Source: Lachnospiraceae bacterium 3-1 (lineage in GTDB: Bacteria > Bacillota > Clostridia > Lachnospirales > Lachnospiraceae). Taken from it: a DNA stretch of 64,000 nucleotides. The position numbers were made by a program, and so were the translations under genes. How positions within the stretch are numbered: the first letter of the stretch is position 1; each line of letters opens with the position of its first letter. Under the pieces are notes generated by a model, which searched no databases, was not told the origin of the DNA, and worked only from the letters and a program-made list of their open reading frames with translations. Positions 1-8,284 of the stretch are shown piece after piece. The stretch covers positions 57,236-121,235 of the forward strand of contig KE159573.1 of assembly GCA_000403255.2 (NCBI GenBank), read 5' to 3'.

Positions 1-302
1 CTGTCATCGGCGTATCCGGCTCCTCGCCTGCCTATGTTTACCTGTTTATCGAAGCCATGGCAGATGCTGCCGTGGCAGATGGAATGCCCCGAACTATGGC
101 ATATAAATTCGCTGCCCAATCTGTACTGGGAGCTGCCAAAATGGTTCTGGAAACCGGCGCCCACCCTGGTGCACTAAAAGACGCTGTCTGCTCTCCTGGC
201 GGAACTACCATCGAAGCGGTAGCCGTTCTGGAGGAACAGGGAATGCGCAATGCAGTAATCAAGGCACAGCGGGCCTGTGTACAAAAATCCAGGGATATGT
301 AG
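1..302 (+). CDS. proC: Pyrroline-5-carboxylate reductase, C-terminal fragment
   Basis: This is the last ~99 residues of an NAD(P)H-dependent enzyme that reduces 1-pyrroline-5-carboxylate to proline in the cytosol. The reading frame is open at the left window edge and starts inside the gene. The visible part carries the conserved dimerisation-domain signature of the family: GSSPAYVY, then the EAMADAAVADGMPR helix, and SPGGTTIEAVAVLEE near the C-terminus, followed by a TAG stop. The 5' part, start codon and Rossmann domain lie outside the window. The stop codon abuts a tandem repeat shared with the end of the next gene, which is read in the opposite direction. Confidence 0.95.
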   Translation, partial: VIGVSGSSPAYVYLFIEAMADAAVADGMPRTMAYKFAAQSVLGAAKMVLETGAHPGALKDAVCSPGGTTIEAVAVLEEQGMRNAVIKAQRACVQKSRDM

Positions 303-421
303 CTGCCTTCTTCTCCTGCACAAATGCACATAGCAGTTTCCGTCCAATTTGCTGAGAATTTAGCTGTTTTCCCTCTCCTGCACAAATGCACACAACAGTT
401 CCAGCTCAATTTTCTGGATAT
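301..421. repeat. Imperfect tandem duplication, about 60 bp unit
   Basis: Two copies lie end to end, about 301-361 and 362-421. Both contain CTCCTGCACAAATGCACA followed by an AGTT/AGTTT..CAATTT block, with scattered mismatches between them. The right copy holds the 3' end and stop codon of the minus-strand 342-aa gene. The left copy lies just past that stop and would encode a similar peptide if the stop were read through. It looks like a decayed duplication of the gene's 3' end. Confidence 0.75.
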
Positions 422-1388
422 CAGGCTGTATTGGATATTGGATCATGCATGTTCTTATGGGCTTTCCATGCATCCCTTCCTTTTTCTTCGTTCGTCCTGC
501 CAGAAAAAAGGAAACTGCTGCCCCAGTGTTTATCTGCACTTTTTCTTTTAACTGCTCCTTGGCATAGAATTCCAGCGAAGCTTCCTCACATTCATATTCT
601 ACCATTAGATTCCGCATGCCCAAAGGACAGATCTCCTTTAAATGATTAAAGAATATTTGATAGTCTTCCTCTGAAAAATGTCCCTCATCTTTCATTTCCC
701 GATATTTTTTGTCGTAGTCAGTAAAGGTATCGATAAGGGAAATCTCATTCACCCAATAAGAAATTTCCCGCTGCAGTGGCTGACAGAAGAATTTTCGCTC
801 TCTTTGTACCTGTTTCCCTATGGACACTTTCATTTTCTGTTCTACCAGAATATGATAATGACGCGGCTGAAGCAAAAATTCCATTGTATCCAAATCTCCC
901 CTGGAAAATGGAATTTTTTCATACTCTCCTTCTAGCTCCAACATGGCATACTGCATACGAGAAAAGTTCTGTTCCTCCAAAAAACCAAAAGAAACCTGGT
1001 GAAATAAAAGCTGGTACAGCAAAACTCTCCCTTCCAGATTATATTCCTCCAATGCGCTTCCGCTTGCTGACCGGAGCTCATAAGATTTCCCAGCAACCCT
1101 GATTCCTCTTATCAAATCCAACAGGCAGCTACCTTCCGTTTCTGTGCCCGTCAACATTTCTTCTCTTTTGGTAAGAGTGCCGTTGCGCCGCTTTTTTTCC
1201 ATTTTCATACATTTTTCCTGTAACGCCCTGATATCCTCTCCTTCAGCAAAGAGATAAACCGTTACATTTTTTTCTTCTCTTGCAACTGCAGCCACCAAGA
1301 CTAATGTTCCCATAGCTTCCAATTCTTTGGCAAGAAAAATAACTTCATCAAAATGATGCATACAGGAACGAATCATCTGTATATTCAT
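360..1388 (-). CDS. Conserved hypothetical protein, 342 aa
   Basis: I do not recognise this protein. It has no signal peptide, membrane segment or nucleotide-binding motif. The sequence is mixed alpha/beta and charge-rich: the first ~60 residues include an IFLAKELEAMGTLVLVAAVA stretch, the middle is helical, and residues ~225-275 are rich in Asp, Glu and Tyr. The start is well supported by GGAGAAAGGAG just upstream of ATG. It is divergent from the GH13 gene at 1585 and convergent with proC. The 3' end is part of a tandem duplication. A cytosolic role is likely, but no function can be assigned. Confidence 0.75.
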   Translation of the reverse strand: MNIQMIRSCMHHFDEVIFLAKELEAMGTLVLVAAVAREEKNVTVYLFAEGEDIRALQEKCMKMEKKRRNGTLTKREEMLTGTETEGSCLLDLIRGIRVAGKSYELRSASGSALEEYNLEGRVLLYQLLFHQVSFGFLEEQNFSRMQYAMLELEGEYEKIPFSRGDLDTMEFLLQPRHYHILVEQKMKVSIGKQVQRERKFFCQPLQREISYWVNEISLIDTFTDYDKKYREMKDEGHFSEEDYQIFFNHLKEICPLGMRNLMVEYECEEASLEFYAKEQLKEKVQINTGAAVSFFLAGRTKKKEGMHGKPIRTCMIQYPIQPDIQKIELELLCAFVQERENS

Positions 1389-1584
1389 TTTTTCTCCTTT
1401 CTCCTGTTCATTTACTTATGTTTTATTATACAATACTCTCCGAAAATTTTGTATCTTTTTCCCTTGCCAGACAAGGGATTTCTTTTTATAATAAGAATAT
1501 CTTGTTTCAGCTTGGATCATTCTTGATGGTTACGAGATATGATGCATGATGATTTTTTAGGATAAAAGAAAGGAGCTTATCATT

Positions 1585-2895
1585 ATGTGGGCTTACGAAA
1601 GCGTTTTTTATCAGATTTACCCTTTGGGATTTTGCGGTGCACCTTTTGAAAATGACGGTATTGCAGCCAACCGCATCCTGAAAGTAAAGGAATGGATTCC
1701 TCATCTGGAGAAGCTAGGGGTAAATGCTATTTATTTTTCCCCTCTTTTTGAATCTGATACCCATGGGTACAATGCCCGGGATTACCAGAAGATAGATGTG
1801 CGTCTGGGCACAAATGACGACTTCAAGGAAGTCTGTGACGCCCTCCATGAGGCTGGCATCCGTGTGGTATTAGATGGTGTGTTCAACCATGCAGGCCGAG
1901 GATTTTTTGCTTTCCAGGATGTATTAAAGAATCGGGAAAACTCCCGTTACAAGGATTGGTTCCATATCAACTTTGGTGGAAATTCCAACTACAATGACGG
2001 CTTATGGTATGAAGGATGGGAAGGTAATTATGACCTGGTAAAGCTGAACCTGCGGAACGAAGAAGTCATCCAATACCTTTTGGAAAGCGTCAGCCTTTGG
2101 GTAAAAGAATGGGATATTGATGGACTTCGCCTGGACGTGGCATACTGTCTGGACCATGATTTTGTCCGCAGACTGCGGGGACACTGTGACAGCTTAAAAG
2201 AAGACTTTTTTCTGGTCGGAGAAATGCTCCATGGAGATTACAACCAGTTAGTCAATGATGCTATGCTGCACTCCTCCACCAACTACGAATGTTACAAAGG
2301 TCTCCACTCCAGTTTTAACTCCATGAACATGTTTGAAATCATCCATTCCCTCCTCCGACAGTTTGGACCGGAAAATTGGACTCTTTACCGGGGAAAGCAC
2401 CTTCTAAGCTTTGTGGACAACCATGATGTTTCCAGAATTGCCACTATACTTGGAAATAAATCTCACCTGCCGCTGATTTATGCGCTGTGCTTTGGTATGC
2501 CAGGAATTCCCTGTGTCTACTATGGCAGTGAATGGGGGGCAGAAGGAGATAAGAAGAATGGTGATCCAAGTCTCCGCCCCAGCTTCGAGGCGCCAGAGTG
2601 GAATGCGCTGACCGACTGGATTACGAAGCTTGCAAATGCAAAGAAAAATTCGGACGCTTTAAATTATGGCGATTTCCGCTCTGTGGTTTTAACCAACAAG
2701 CAATGTATCTTTGAGCGGAAAACAGAAAAAGAACGGGTACTAGTTGCCATCAACGCAGACAGTGAATCCTACACCGCACACTTTGATGCTGGATGTGGAA
2801 TGGCAGAAGATTTGATTACAGGAGAAGCCCATGATTTTGGCGGTGGAAGCGAGCTTCCTCCTTACAGCGCTTATTTCTGGAAGTGTGAAAAATAA
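1585..2895 (+). CDS. GH13 alpha-amylase-family glycosidase
   Basis: This is a retaining alpha-glucan hydrolase of family GH13, 436 aa, without a signal peptide, so it probably acts on imported maltodextrins in the cytosol. The four conserved regions are all visible: DGVFNH (Asp97-His102), GLRLDVA with the nucleophile Asp184, VGEML with the acid/base Glu213, and FVDNHD with Asp281. The barrel starts almost at residue 1, so there is no N-terminal CBM34 domain of the neopullulanase type. A short C-terminal beta domain ends near residue 436. AAAGGAG precedes the ATG. It appears to be monocistronic. Cyclomaltodextrinase or maltodextrin glucosidase are the closest functional options; the exact specificity cannot be read. 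Confidence 0.9.
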   Translation: MWAYESVFYQIYPLGFCGAPFENDGIAANRILKVKEWIPHLEKLGVNAIYFSPLFESDTHGYNARDYQKIDVRLGTNDDFKEVCDALHEAGIRVVLDGVFNHAGRGFFAFQDVLKNRENSRYKDWFHINFGGNSNYNDGLWYEGWEGNYDLVKLNLRNEEVIQYLLESVSLWVKEWDIDGLRLDVAYCLDHDFVRRLRGHCDSLKEDFFLVGEMLHGDYNQLVNDAMLHSSTNYECYKGLHSSFNSMNMFEIIHSLLRQFGPENWTLYRGKHLLSFVDNHDVSRIATILGNKSHLPLIYALCFGMPGIPCVYYGSEWGAEGDKKNGDPSLRPSFEAPEWNALTDWITKLANAKKNSDALNYGDFRSVVLTNKQCIFERKTEKERVLVAINADSESYTAHFDAGCGMAEDLITGEAHDFGGGSELPPYSAYFWKCEK

Positions 2896-2924
2896 AAGGG
2901 GGTTTTATGGAGGGAGCAAGGAAT

Positions 2925-3201
2925 ATGAATGGGAATCTTGCTTATCAAGAAGAAGCGAAAGAAGAGCTGTTAAACGGCAAAATTGTTATGATGTCAGATC
3001 CGTCCGTGAACCATAGCACTATTGCCTCAAACATTTATTATGCCTTTCAGACTTTATAACTTGGATGAATTCTATGGTATATTTCCAGATGTCCCTGATA
3101 TCACAGAAAAAGAAAGATTGGAAAGCAAAAAAGAGATAACGGTATCGCTCTATGACGATTTCATCATCTCTTTGGAAGAAATATTTTATAACCTGCTTTA
3201 A
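2925..3201 (+). pseudogene. Uma2-family (DUF820) gene remnant with internal deletion
   Basis: From ATG at 2925 the frame encodes a typical Uma2 N-terminus (LAYQEEAKEELLNGKIVMMS, then PSVNHSTIASNIYYAF) and stops at 3057-3059. From 3055 a different frame continues with a typical Uma2 C-terminus (YNLDEFYGIFPD, then SLYDDFIISLEEIF) to a TAA at 3199-3201. The whole central part of the family, which carries the PD-(D/E)XK nuclease-like residues, is missing, so the two ends have been joined out of frame. The full-length family is about 180-190 aa; about 44 plus 48 codons remain. It is a dead gene just downstream of the GH13 gene. Confidence 0.85.
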
Positions 3202-3208
3202 GGATAAA

Positions 3209-3236
3209 CCTCCCCCACTGCTTGCAGCGGGGGAGG
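3209..3236. terminator. Hairpin after Uma2 remnant
   Basis: CCTCCCCC pairs with GGGGGAGG (8 bp), then a mismatch and a CTGC/GCAG inner stem. It has no run of T on either side, so intrinsic termination is possible but unproven. It lies between the plus-strand genes to the left and the minus-strand exporter genes to the right. The rest of 3237-3416 shows nothing recognisable. Confidence 0.5.
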
Positions 3237-3416
3237 AAATTTAAAATTCCCCTGCTGGCCCAACTCTTTTCATATTTTTTCCAAATTATGCGATTTTAAA
3301 ATACTTTTTTCCTTTCATCGGTGCCTTCTAATATGTTTTTAGGATATAATTGATAATGCTTTTTGTATCCTCTCCTATAATCCTTTTTATCTGCAATTAG
3401 CATCTCCAGCCCCCTC

Positions 3417-3863
3417 TCAACGATTCCTGTTCCAAATCCTTCCCAATTGATTAAACCAGCTTTGAGGCAGCATCAATCCAAAGATTATTCCCAATACAAT
3501 GGCCCCTGCAATCTTGAAGGTTTCAATCCCCTTGGCCGCGCACTGCTCCAAATCATTCATAACGAAATAGTAGGAGGTATAATATATCCCAGTTCCTGGC
3601 ACCAGCGTAAAAATTCCCGTAATTAAGAACACGGTACTGGGCATTTTGCGAACCGCAGATAAAATTCTTGCAATCAAAGTAAGGGCCACGGTTGCCCATA
3701 TAGAAGCTACCGTTCCCCCTGTTCCTCTGGAGGTACAAAAAAGATACACCATCCACCCAATGGCCCCATTGATTCCACACAGCAAATACTCTGATTGCGG
3801 CACATGAAACAATACTGCAAATGCAATTGTCGCTGCCATAGACACAAAAATCTGATCGATCAT
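3417..3863 (-). CDS. Threonine/serine exporter, small subunit (ThrE_2 / YjjB-like)
   Basis: This is a small integral membrane protein, 148 aa with about four to five hydrophobic helices, corresponding to the C-terminal half of ThrE-type amino acid exporters. GTGGTVASIWATVALTLIAR and TGIFTLVPGTGIYYT are the family landmarks. It overlaps the preceding large-subunit gene by ATGA (3860-3863), so the two are translationally coupled and very probably form one transporter in the cytoplasmic membrane. Export of threonine or serine is the family assignment. The actual substrate cannot be told from sequence, and some relatives act on dicarboxylates such as succinate. Confidence 0.85.
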   Translation of the reverse strand: MIDQIFVSMAATIAFAVLFHVPQSEYLLCGINGAIGWMVYLFCTSRGTGGTVASIWATVALTLIARILSAVRKMPSTVFLITGIFTLVPGTGIYYTSYYFVMNDLEQCAAKGIETFKIAGAIVLGIIFGLMLPQSWFNQLGRIWNRNR

Positions 3864-4639
3864 AACAGCAGTGCGCCTCCTCCCAATAGCTGAAATAACT
3901 TAATCATTGCGCCTACTCCAATGGCAATGCACATTCCCGTAAGCAACGCGTCCATCAGCCGGATGCCTCCTGACAGATAATCGCCGCTGAACAAATCCCG
4001 GATTCCAGTAGTCAAGGCCACTCCTGGCACTAATGGAATAATTCCGCCAATAATGACCTTATCCGATAAAATTCCTGCTCCTGCTACATAAAGAATCAAA
4101 CTCCCAGCCGTAACCAATGCGCTTCCCAAAATATTCATAAGAAACCTGGAAGCGTAATGCTTTCCAGCAAGAAACAGAAACATTTGCAGCAGGACACCTA
4201 GAAAAAAGGATACCATGCTATCATAGAGACGTCCCCCCAGCAAATAGCAGAACCCGGCGCTGCCCACACCGCAAGCAAACACCAGCGCAAGATTCCCTGC
4301 GCTGGCAGAATTCCGGCACTGTTCTAATTTTTCGTAAGCTTCCATAATACTACATTTTTTCTCACAAATTTCCCTGGACAATTGGTTGACTTCCGCTACC
4401 CTTTTCAAATTTACCTCACCAATGGGCACATAACGTACCATACTTCCTGCGTCTTCCCTCTGCTCATTGACAGTGGCAAAAATTCCATTGGTAATCACAA
4501 ACACATGATAATCCCATATCCCATACGCTTCCAAAATACGGGTTACCGTTTCCTGCACACGATAAATCTCACCGCCGCTTTTTAATAAAACCTCCCCTAC
4601 CGATATGGCAAGGTTTAATATTTCTTTGCTCTCTGACAT
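3860..4639 (-). CDS. Threonine/serine exporter, large subunit (ThrE / YjjP-like, DUF1212)
   Basis: This 259-aa protein has a soluble N-terminal part of about 115 residues followed by five hydrophobic helices, the arrangement of the YjjP/DUF1212 family. The N-terminal LKSGGEIYRVQETVTRIL segment and the late IIPLVPGVALTTGIRDLFSGDYLSG segment (split here only by function) are family hallmarks. GAAGGATG precedes the ATG. It is the first gene of a two-gene unit with the YjjB-like partner, joined by a 4-nt overlap. The pair would act as a secondary exporter for small amino or organic acids. It follows the O-antigen-ligase-like gene by 27 nt and may be co-transcribed with it. Confidence 0.86.
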   Translation of the reverse strand: MSESKEILNLAISVGEVLLKSGGEIYRVQETVTRILEAYGIWDYHVFVITNGIFATVNEQREDAGSMVRYVPIGEVNLKRVAEVNQLSREICEKKCSIMEAYEKLEQCRNSASAGNLALVFACGVGSAGFCYLLGGRLYDSMVSFFLGVLLQMFLFLAGKHYASRFLMNILGSALVTAGSLILYVAGAGILSDKVIIGGIIPLVPGVALTTGIRDLFSGDYLSGGIRLMDALLTGMCIAIGVGAMIKLFQLLGGGALLL

Positions 4640-4666
4640 GTTTTTGCATCCTTCATAACATTTTTC

Positions 4667-6292
4667 TCAGATTTCTTTTTCCTTATAATGCCGCTTTAGG
4701 CTCTTCAAGATACCTAGATAAAGGAAAAGCGTGGGAGTAAGGAATGCGGTAGGGTTATTTACCATGCTCTGCGCCAGATAACTGCAGATTGCAACTGTCC
4801 CTATCATCATGATTGGATATTGGCGTGACATTCTCCCTGCTGACACTGCATTACTGATCAAAAAGCCGAAATAGCAGACCGCCCCAAAAATTCCGGAAAT
4901 AGACAAAAACAACAATACTTCATTATGAGGGTCGATAATCCGTCCTGCGTATCCACTCAATTCCGCTCCTTGATACTGGTACAGAAATTGATAAAAACAA
5001 TTCAGTCCATATCCAAAGAACTTTCTACCCACAGGCAGCTTTTTCCAGGCATTCCAAGTCTGTTTCCATATCACTCCCCGACTGCTTCCAAAATCGTCCT
5101 GCAGCGCCAAGCGATTCATCCATTGGAATGTACCCTCCCACTGCTTATTGGTGGACAAATTGGCAATTAGTACAAGCAACGCCACAATCCCAATCACCAG
5201 AACCACAAGGAATACAAAAATTCTTCTAATTTTTTGATATGGAATCTCCAGCTTTTTCATTTCCGCTTTCTTCATCAGGAATATTCCCAAAAACAGCACA
5301 ATTCCTTCTGCCAAAAGCACAAACTTATTGATCATAAAGTTCTGCATCGGCAATGCGCGGAAAGTTTGAAGCATAACTGCCTCTACATTCCCTGCACCTG
5401 CCAGCAAAGTAATCTTCAAAAGCAAACTAGACGCCCAAAATGCCATACAAGTTTCAAAAAAGCGTTTCAAACTGTCATGGCTTCGAAAAGAAAAACACAA
5501 TAGCACTAAAAAAGCAGTACCTACCCCCAGAATCCAGCTATCAGAAGTTGTTGCATAGGCGCCATAAAATCCCAATACCAGAACCAAACCGTAAAGAACC
5601 CTTGAAAGGAGCGCGTCTGACAGATAAAAAAGAACCATTCCCACAGGAAGGACAATACAGAAATACGTACAACAGGCATTCACATTCCCTATGGTACTTG
5701 CAAACATCCCAATATCAGCGCTTACCATATTATCCCACATATGGAAAACATTTATGCCCCAAAACTGAAGAATCATCAAAAGACTCACCAGTCCATTGGA
5801 AATCAAAAAAATCCATGCAATCCAAATGCCCGGCTGTAGATATTTCCCAAGAATGAGATACACTGCCATACAAAGCAAAAATACAATCGCCCCCAAACGC
5901 CTTCCATCGGTTCCATAAAAGGATTCGGAAGGATAGGCAGAACAAACAGTAGAAATTAACACTGTCAGCAGAAGTCCGCCTGTAAACCAAGAAACTACTG
6001 GTATATCCTTAATAATTTCTTTGTAATCCCGTTTTGCTCCTCCTGTATCTTTCCTCCCAATTTTGTTATCTTTCCTTACCTGCAAATAACCCGCTCCTGC
6101 AAGTATTATGGTTAGAACTACCAAACCAGCTCCACAAAAATAAAAAAACAGCAATTTCGCATCTGTGATATTAAAATAACCATCCTGGAAAAACAAAGGA
6201 AAAAATCCCACCATCAGGATTACAAAAAGACCTGTGACTGCCCCTTCCAGTTCATACATAACATTCCTGTTCTGTTTCGTTTTCTGTTTCAT
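4667..6292 (-). CDS. O-antigen ligase / Wzy-like membrane polymerase
   Basis: This 541-aa polytopic protein has about twelve hydrophobic helices and one large extracytoplasmic loop around residues 355-430, the layout of the Wzy_C/O-antigen ligase family. In that loop the segment DDFGSSRGVIWKQTWNAW followed by GYGLNCF and a DPHNEVL motif matches the conserved R...H region where the lipid-linked glycan is handled. In a Gram-positive cell it would polymerise or transfer a glycan on the outer face of the membrane. GGGAGAGAAAG precedes the ATG. It lies within a glycan cluster (GT2, GtrA, DUF2298). The donor and acceptor are unknown. Confidence 0.82.
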   Translation of the reverse strand: MKQKTKQNRNVMYELEGAVTGLFVILMVGFFPLFFQDGYFNITDAKLLFFYFCGAGLVVLTIILAGAGYLQVRKDNKIGRKDTGGAKRDYKEIIKDIPVVSWFTGGLLLTVLISTVCSAYPSESFYGTDGRRLGAIVFLLCMAVYLILGKYLQPGIWIAWIFLISNGLVSLLMILQFWGINVFHMWDNMVSADIGMFASTIGNVNACCTYFCIVLPVGMVLFYLSDALLSRVLYGLVLVLGFYGAYATTSDSWILGVGTAFLVLLCFSFRSHDSLKRFFETCMAFWASSLLLKITLLAGAGNVEAVMLQTFRALPMQNFMINKFVLLAEGIVLFLGIFLMKKAEMKKLEIPYQKIRRIFVFLVVLVIGIVALLVLIANLSTNKQWEGTFQWMNRLALQDDFGSSRGVIWKQTWNAWKKLPVGRKFFGYGLNCFYQFLYQYQGAELSGYAGRIIDPHNEVLLFLSISGIFGAVCYFGFLISNAVSAGRMSRQYPIMMIGTVAICSYLAQSMVNNPTAFLTPTLFLYLGILKSLKRHYKEKEI

Positions 6293-6312
6293 CTTTCTCT
6301 CCCGAATGATAT

Positions 6313-6348
6313 AATGGCACCTAGACAGTTCCCTGCCCAGATGCCATT
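6313..6348 (-). terminator. Hairpin between Big_2 gene and ligase-like gene
   Basis: AATGGCACCT (6313-6322) pairs with AGATGCCATT (6339-6348), with one mismatch and a 16-nt loop. On the minus strand it follows the Big_2 gene by about 40 nt but lacks a T-run, so it may be a weak terminator or an mRNA-stabilising hairpin. Confidence 0.4.
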
Positions 6349-6388
6349 TTAAATTTATACTTCTTGAGCTTCTATACTCATGGGTATC

Positions 6389-8086
6389 TTATTTCTTTAC
6401 AGTTACCTTAAAGGTTGCAACTCCACCCTTCTTAGTGATTACGGTAATGGTAGCTGTTCCTTTTTTCTTACCTGTGATCTTACCCTTCTTTGTTACAGTT
6501 GCAACCTTCTTATTAGAAGTCTTGCAATCTACGATAGAATCGCCTTTTCCTTTTAATTTAATCTGATATGTTTTCTTAACTTTAACAGTTGCTTTTGTCT
6601 TCTGAAGTGTTGCTTTTACACCCTTCTTTGTTACAGTAACTACACATTTTGCAGATTTCTTGCCTGCTTTTACAGTAATGGTAGCTACTCCGGCTTTCTT
6701 ACCTGTAACAACACCATCTTTTACAGTTGCAACCTTTGTATCAGAACTGCTCCATTTCAATGTCTTGGAATCAACGGTAGCTTTTGCAGGCTTAAGTGTT
6801 GCCTTCAATGCTACAGTGCCCTTTACATCTACTTTTGCAGTCTTTGGCAATGTAACTTTTGTAATCTTTGTAGCTCTCTTTACAACATATACTTTTACTG
6901 ATGCAGACTTCTTGCTGCCGTCTTTTGCAGTTGCTGTAATCGTTGTATTCTTACCTGCTGCATTCTTCTTTGCTGTAATTTTACCTTTACTATTTACAGT
7001 TGCAACCTTTGTACTTTTAGATTTCCATGTTACTGCCTTGTTCTTAGCATTAGAAGGCTCAATACCTACGCCAACTGTTACGCTCTTATTAGCTACGATA
7101 TACAATTTGCTTGCAGAAAGAGTTACTTTCTTAACTTTCACTGGAGCTGCCTTTACAGTTACAGCACATGTAGCTGTCTTATTTCCATCTGCCGTAGTTA
7201 CTGTAATAGTTGCACTTCCTGCTTTTACCGCTGTTACTTTGCCATTATTAACTGTCGCAACACCTGCATTGCTAGACTTCCAGGTCACTGCCTTATTAGA
7301 AGCATTTGCTGGCACTACTGTTGCTGTAAGAGTACTGCTCTTTCCTACCTCTAAGGAAAGTGTCTTTGCTGACAATGTTACTCCCGTTACTGAATATACA
7401 GTTGGTGCCGCTGGCTTTACAGTTACAGCACATGTAGCTGTCTTACTTCCATCTACCGTAGTTACTGTAATAGTTGCACTTCCTGCTTTTACTGCTGTTA
7501 CTTTGCCATTATTAACTGTCGCAACACCTGTGTTATTAGACTTCCAGGTCACTGCCTTATTAGAAGCATTTGCTGGCGCTACTGTTGCTGTAAGAGTACT
7601 ACTCTTTCCTATCTCTAAGGAAAGTGTCGGCGCTGACAATGTTACTCCTGTTACTGGAATTACTTCAGGCTTTTCTGTTACTGTTCCAAACTGCACTGTA
7701 ACTGTGTCTTTAGCAACCTTTTCCCCAACTTTAATTGTTCCTGTTATCTCAACTTTAAAATCTTTTGCATCACCAGGAGAAACAACACCATCATTAATGG
7801 CTATCTTTGCAGTTGCATCACTTGTTGTCCAATCAATTGTTGCATTATCAGGAGTAGTTACAACTCCGCCTGCCTTTACTAAATCAACTGTTGTTCCATT
7901 TTCTGCTTTAATTTCCTTGTTCTTAATTGCTATTTCTGGAGTAACGTCCTGCTGATTTCCAGATTCTTCTGCTGATACAAACATCCCATTCATCTGGATT
8001 GTTGTCATGCAAACGCATACAGCCAGAAACATTGCGAAAAACTTTTTCAAGCTTCCCTTTTTGGTTTTCACCTGTAATTCTGTCAT
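6389..8086 (-). CDS. Secreted Big_2 (bacterial Ig-like) repeat protein
   Basis: This 565-aa exported protein has a Lys-rich signal peptide (TKKGSLKKFF, then a hydrophobic stretch ending VSAEES). After an N-terminal domain (~50-145) come five Big_2-type Ig folds, recognisable by repeated WKSxxxxVATV and GxATITVT motifs. The first two copies are nearly identical in DNA as well as protein, showing recent duplication. The C-terminal domains become very Lys-rich. There is no LPXTG motif, SLH domain or lipobox, so attachment may be electrostatic or through wall polymers. A strong promoter and TAAAGGAGG site precede it. It may be an adhesin or a structural surface protein; no ligand can be inferred. 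Confidence 0.88.
   Translation of the reverse strand: MTELQVKTKKGSLKKFFAMFLAVCVCMTTIQMNGMFVSAEESGNQQDVTPEIAIKNKEIKAENGTTVDLVKAGGVVTTPDNATIDWTTSDATAKIAINDGVVSPGDAKDFKVEITGTIKVGEKVAKDTVTVQFGTVTEKPEVIPVTGVTLSAPTLSLEIGKSSTLTATVAPANASNKAVTWKSNNTGVATVNNGKVTAVKAGSATITVTTVDGSKTATCAVTVKPAAPTVYSVTGVTLSAKTLSLEVGKSSTLTATVVPANASNKAVTWKSSNAGVATVNNGKVTAVKAGSATITVTTADGNKTATCAVTVKAAPVKVKKVTLSASKLYIVANKSVTVGVGIEPSNAKNKAVTWKSKSTKVATVNSKGKITAKKNAAGKNTTITATAKDGSKKSASVKVYVVKRATKITKVTLPKTAKVDVKGTVALKATLKPAKATVDSKTLKWSSSDTKVATVKDGVVTGKKAGVATITVKAGKKSAKCVVTVTKKGVKATLQKTKATVKVKKTYQIKLKGKGDSIVDCKTSNKKVATVTKKGKITGKKKGTATITVITKKGGVATFKVTVKK
7148..7662 (-). repeat. Near-identical tandem Big_2 domain repeats
   Basis: Two copies of about 250 bp, roughly 7150-7397 and 7414-7661, encode the first two Ig-like domains. 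They differ by only about a dozen scattered bases by eye. Such identity favours recombination-driven domain gain or loss. Confidence 0.85.
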
Positions 8087-8146
8087 TACAAATCCTCCTT
8101 TAAATTATTCTTTCTCAGACATCCTTCGTTTTCTGTCTTGTCTACT

Positions 8147-8175
8147 AACATACCACTTTTTCTCTCTTTTGTCAA
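8147..8175 (-). promoter_or_regulatory. Sigma-A-type promoter of Big_2 gene
   Basis: On the minus strand, TTGACA (8175-8170) is separated by exactly 17 bp from TATGTT (8152-8147). The start codon follows after a TAAAGGAGG ribosome binding site. This makes the surface-protein gene an independent transcription unit inside the glycan cluster. Confidence 0.75.
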
Positions 8176-8284
8176 TTCTATGGAATAATTAATATTATCC
8201 TTATTTTTTCCATGGATATTTTTCCCTTTTTCTGTATTAATAATGAAAAAAGTAATGTGGAACGCTAATGTAAACTTCTTCCCC

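Noticed and set aside
38..409. Minus-strand ORF opposite proC
   Set aside because: It is antisense to a well-conserved ProC C-terminus and only picks up the duplicated 3' sequence of the neighbouring gene; it has no start signals.
6660..7955. Long open frame (431 codons) on the plus strand opposite the Big_2 gene
   Set aside because: It is the mirror of a repetitive Thr/Val/Ala/Lys-rich coding sequence. It has no ribosome binding site and its hydrophobic composition follows from the antisense of such codons; the minus-strand gene has a promoter, signal peptide and known domains.
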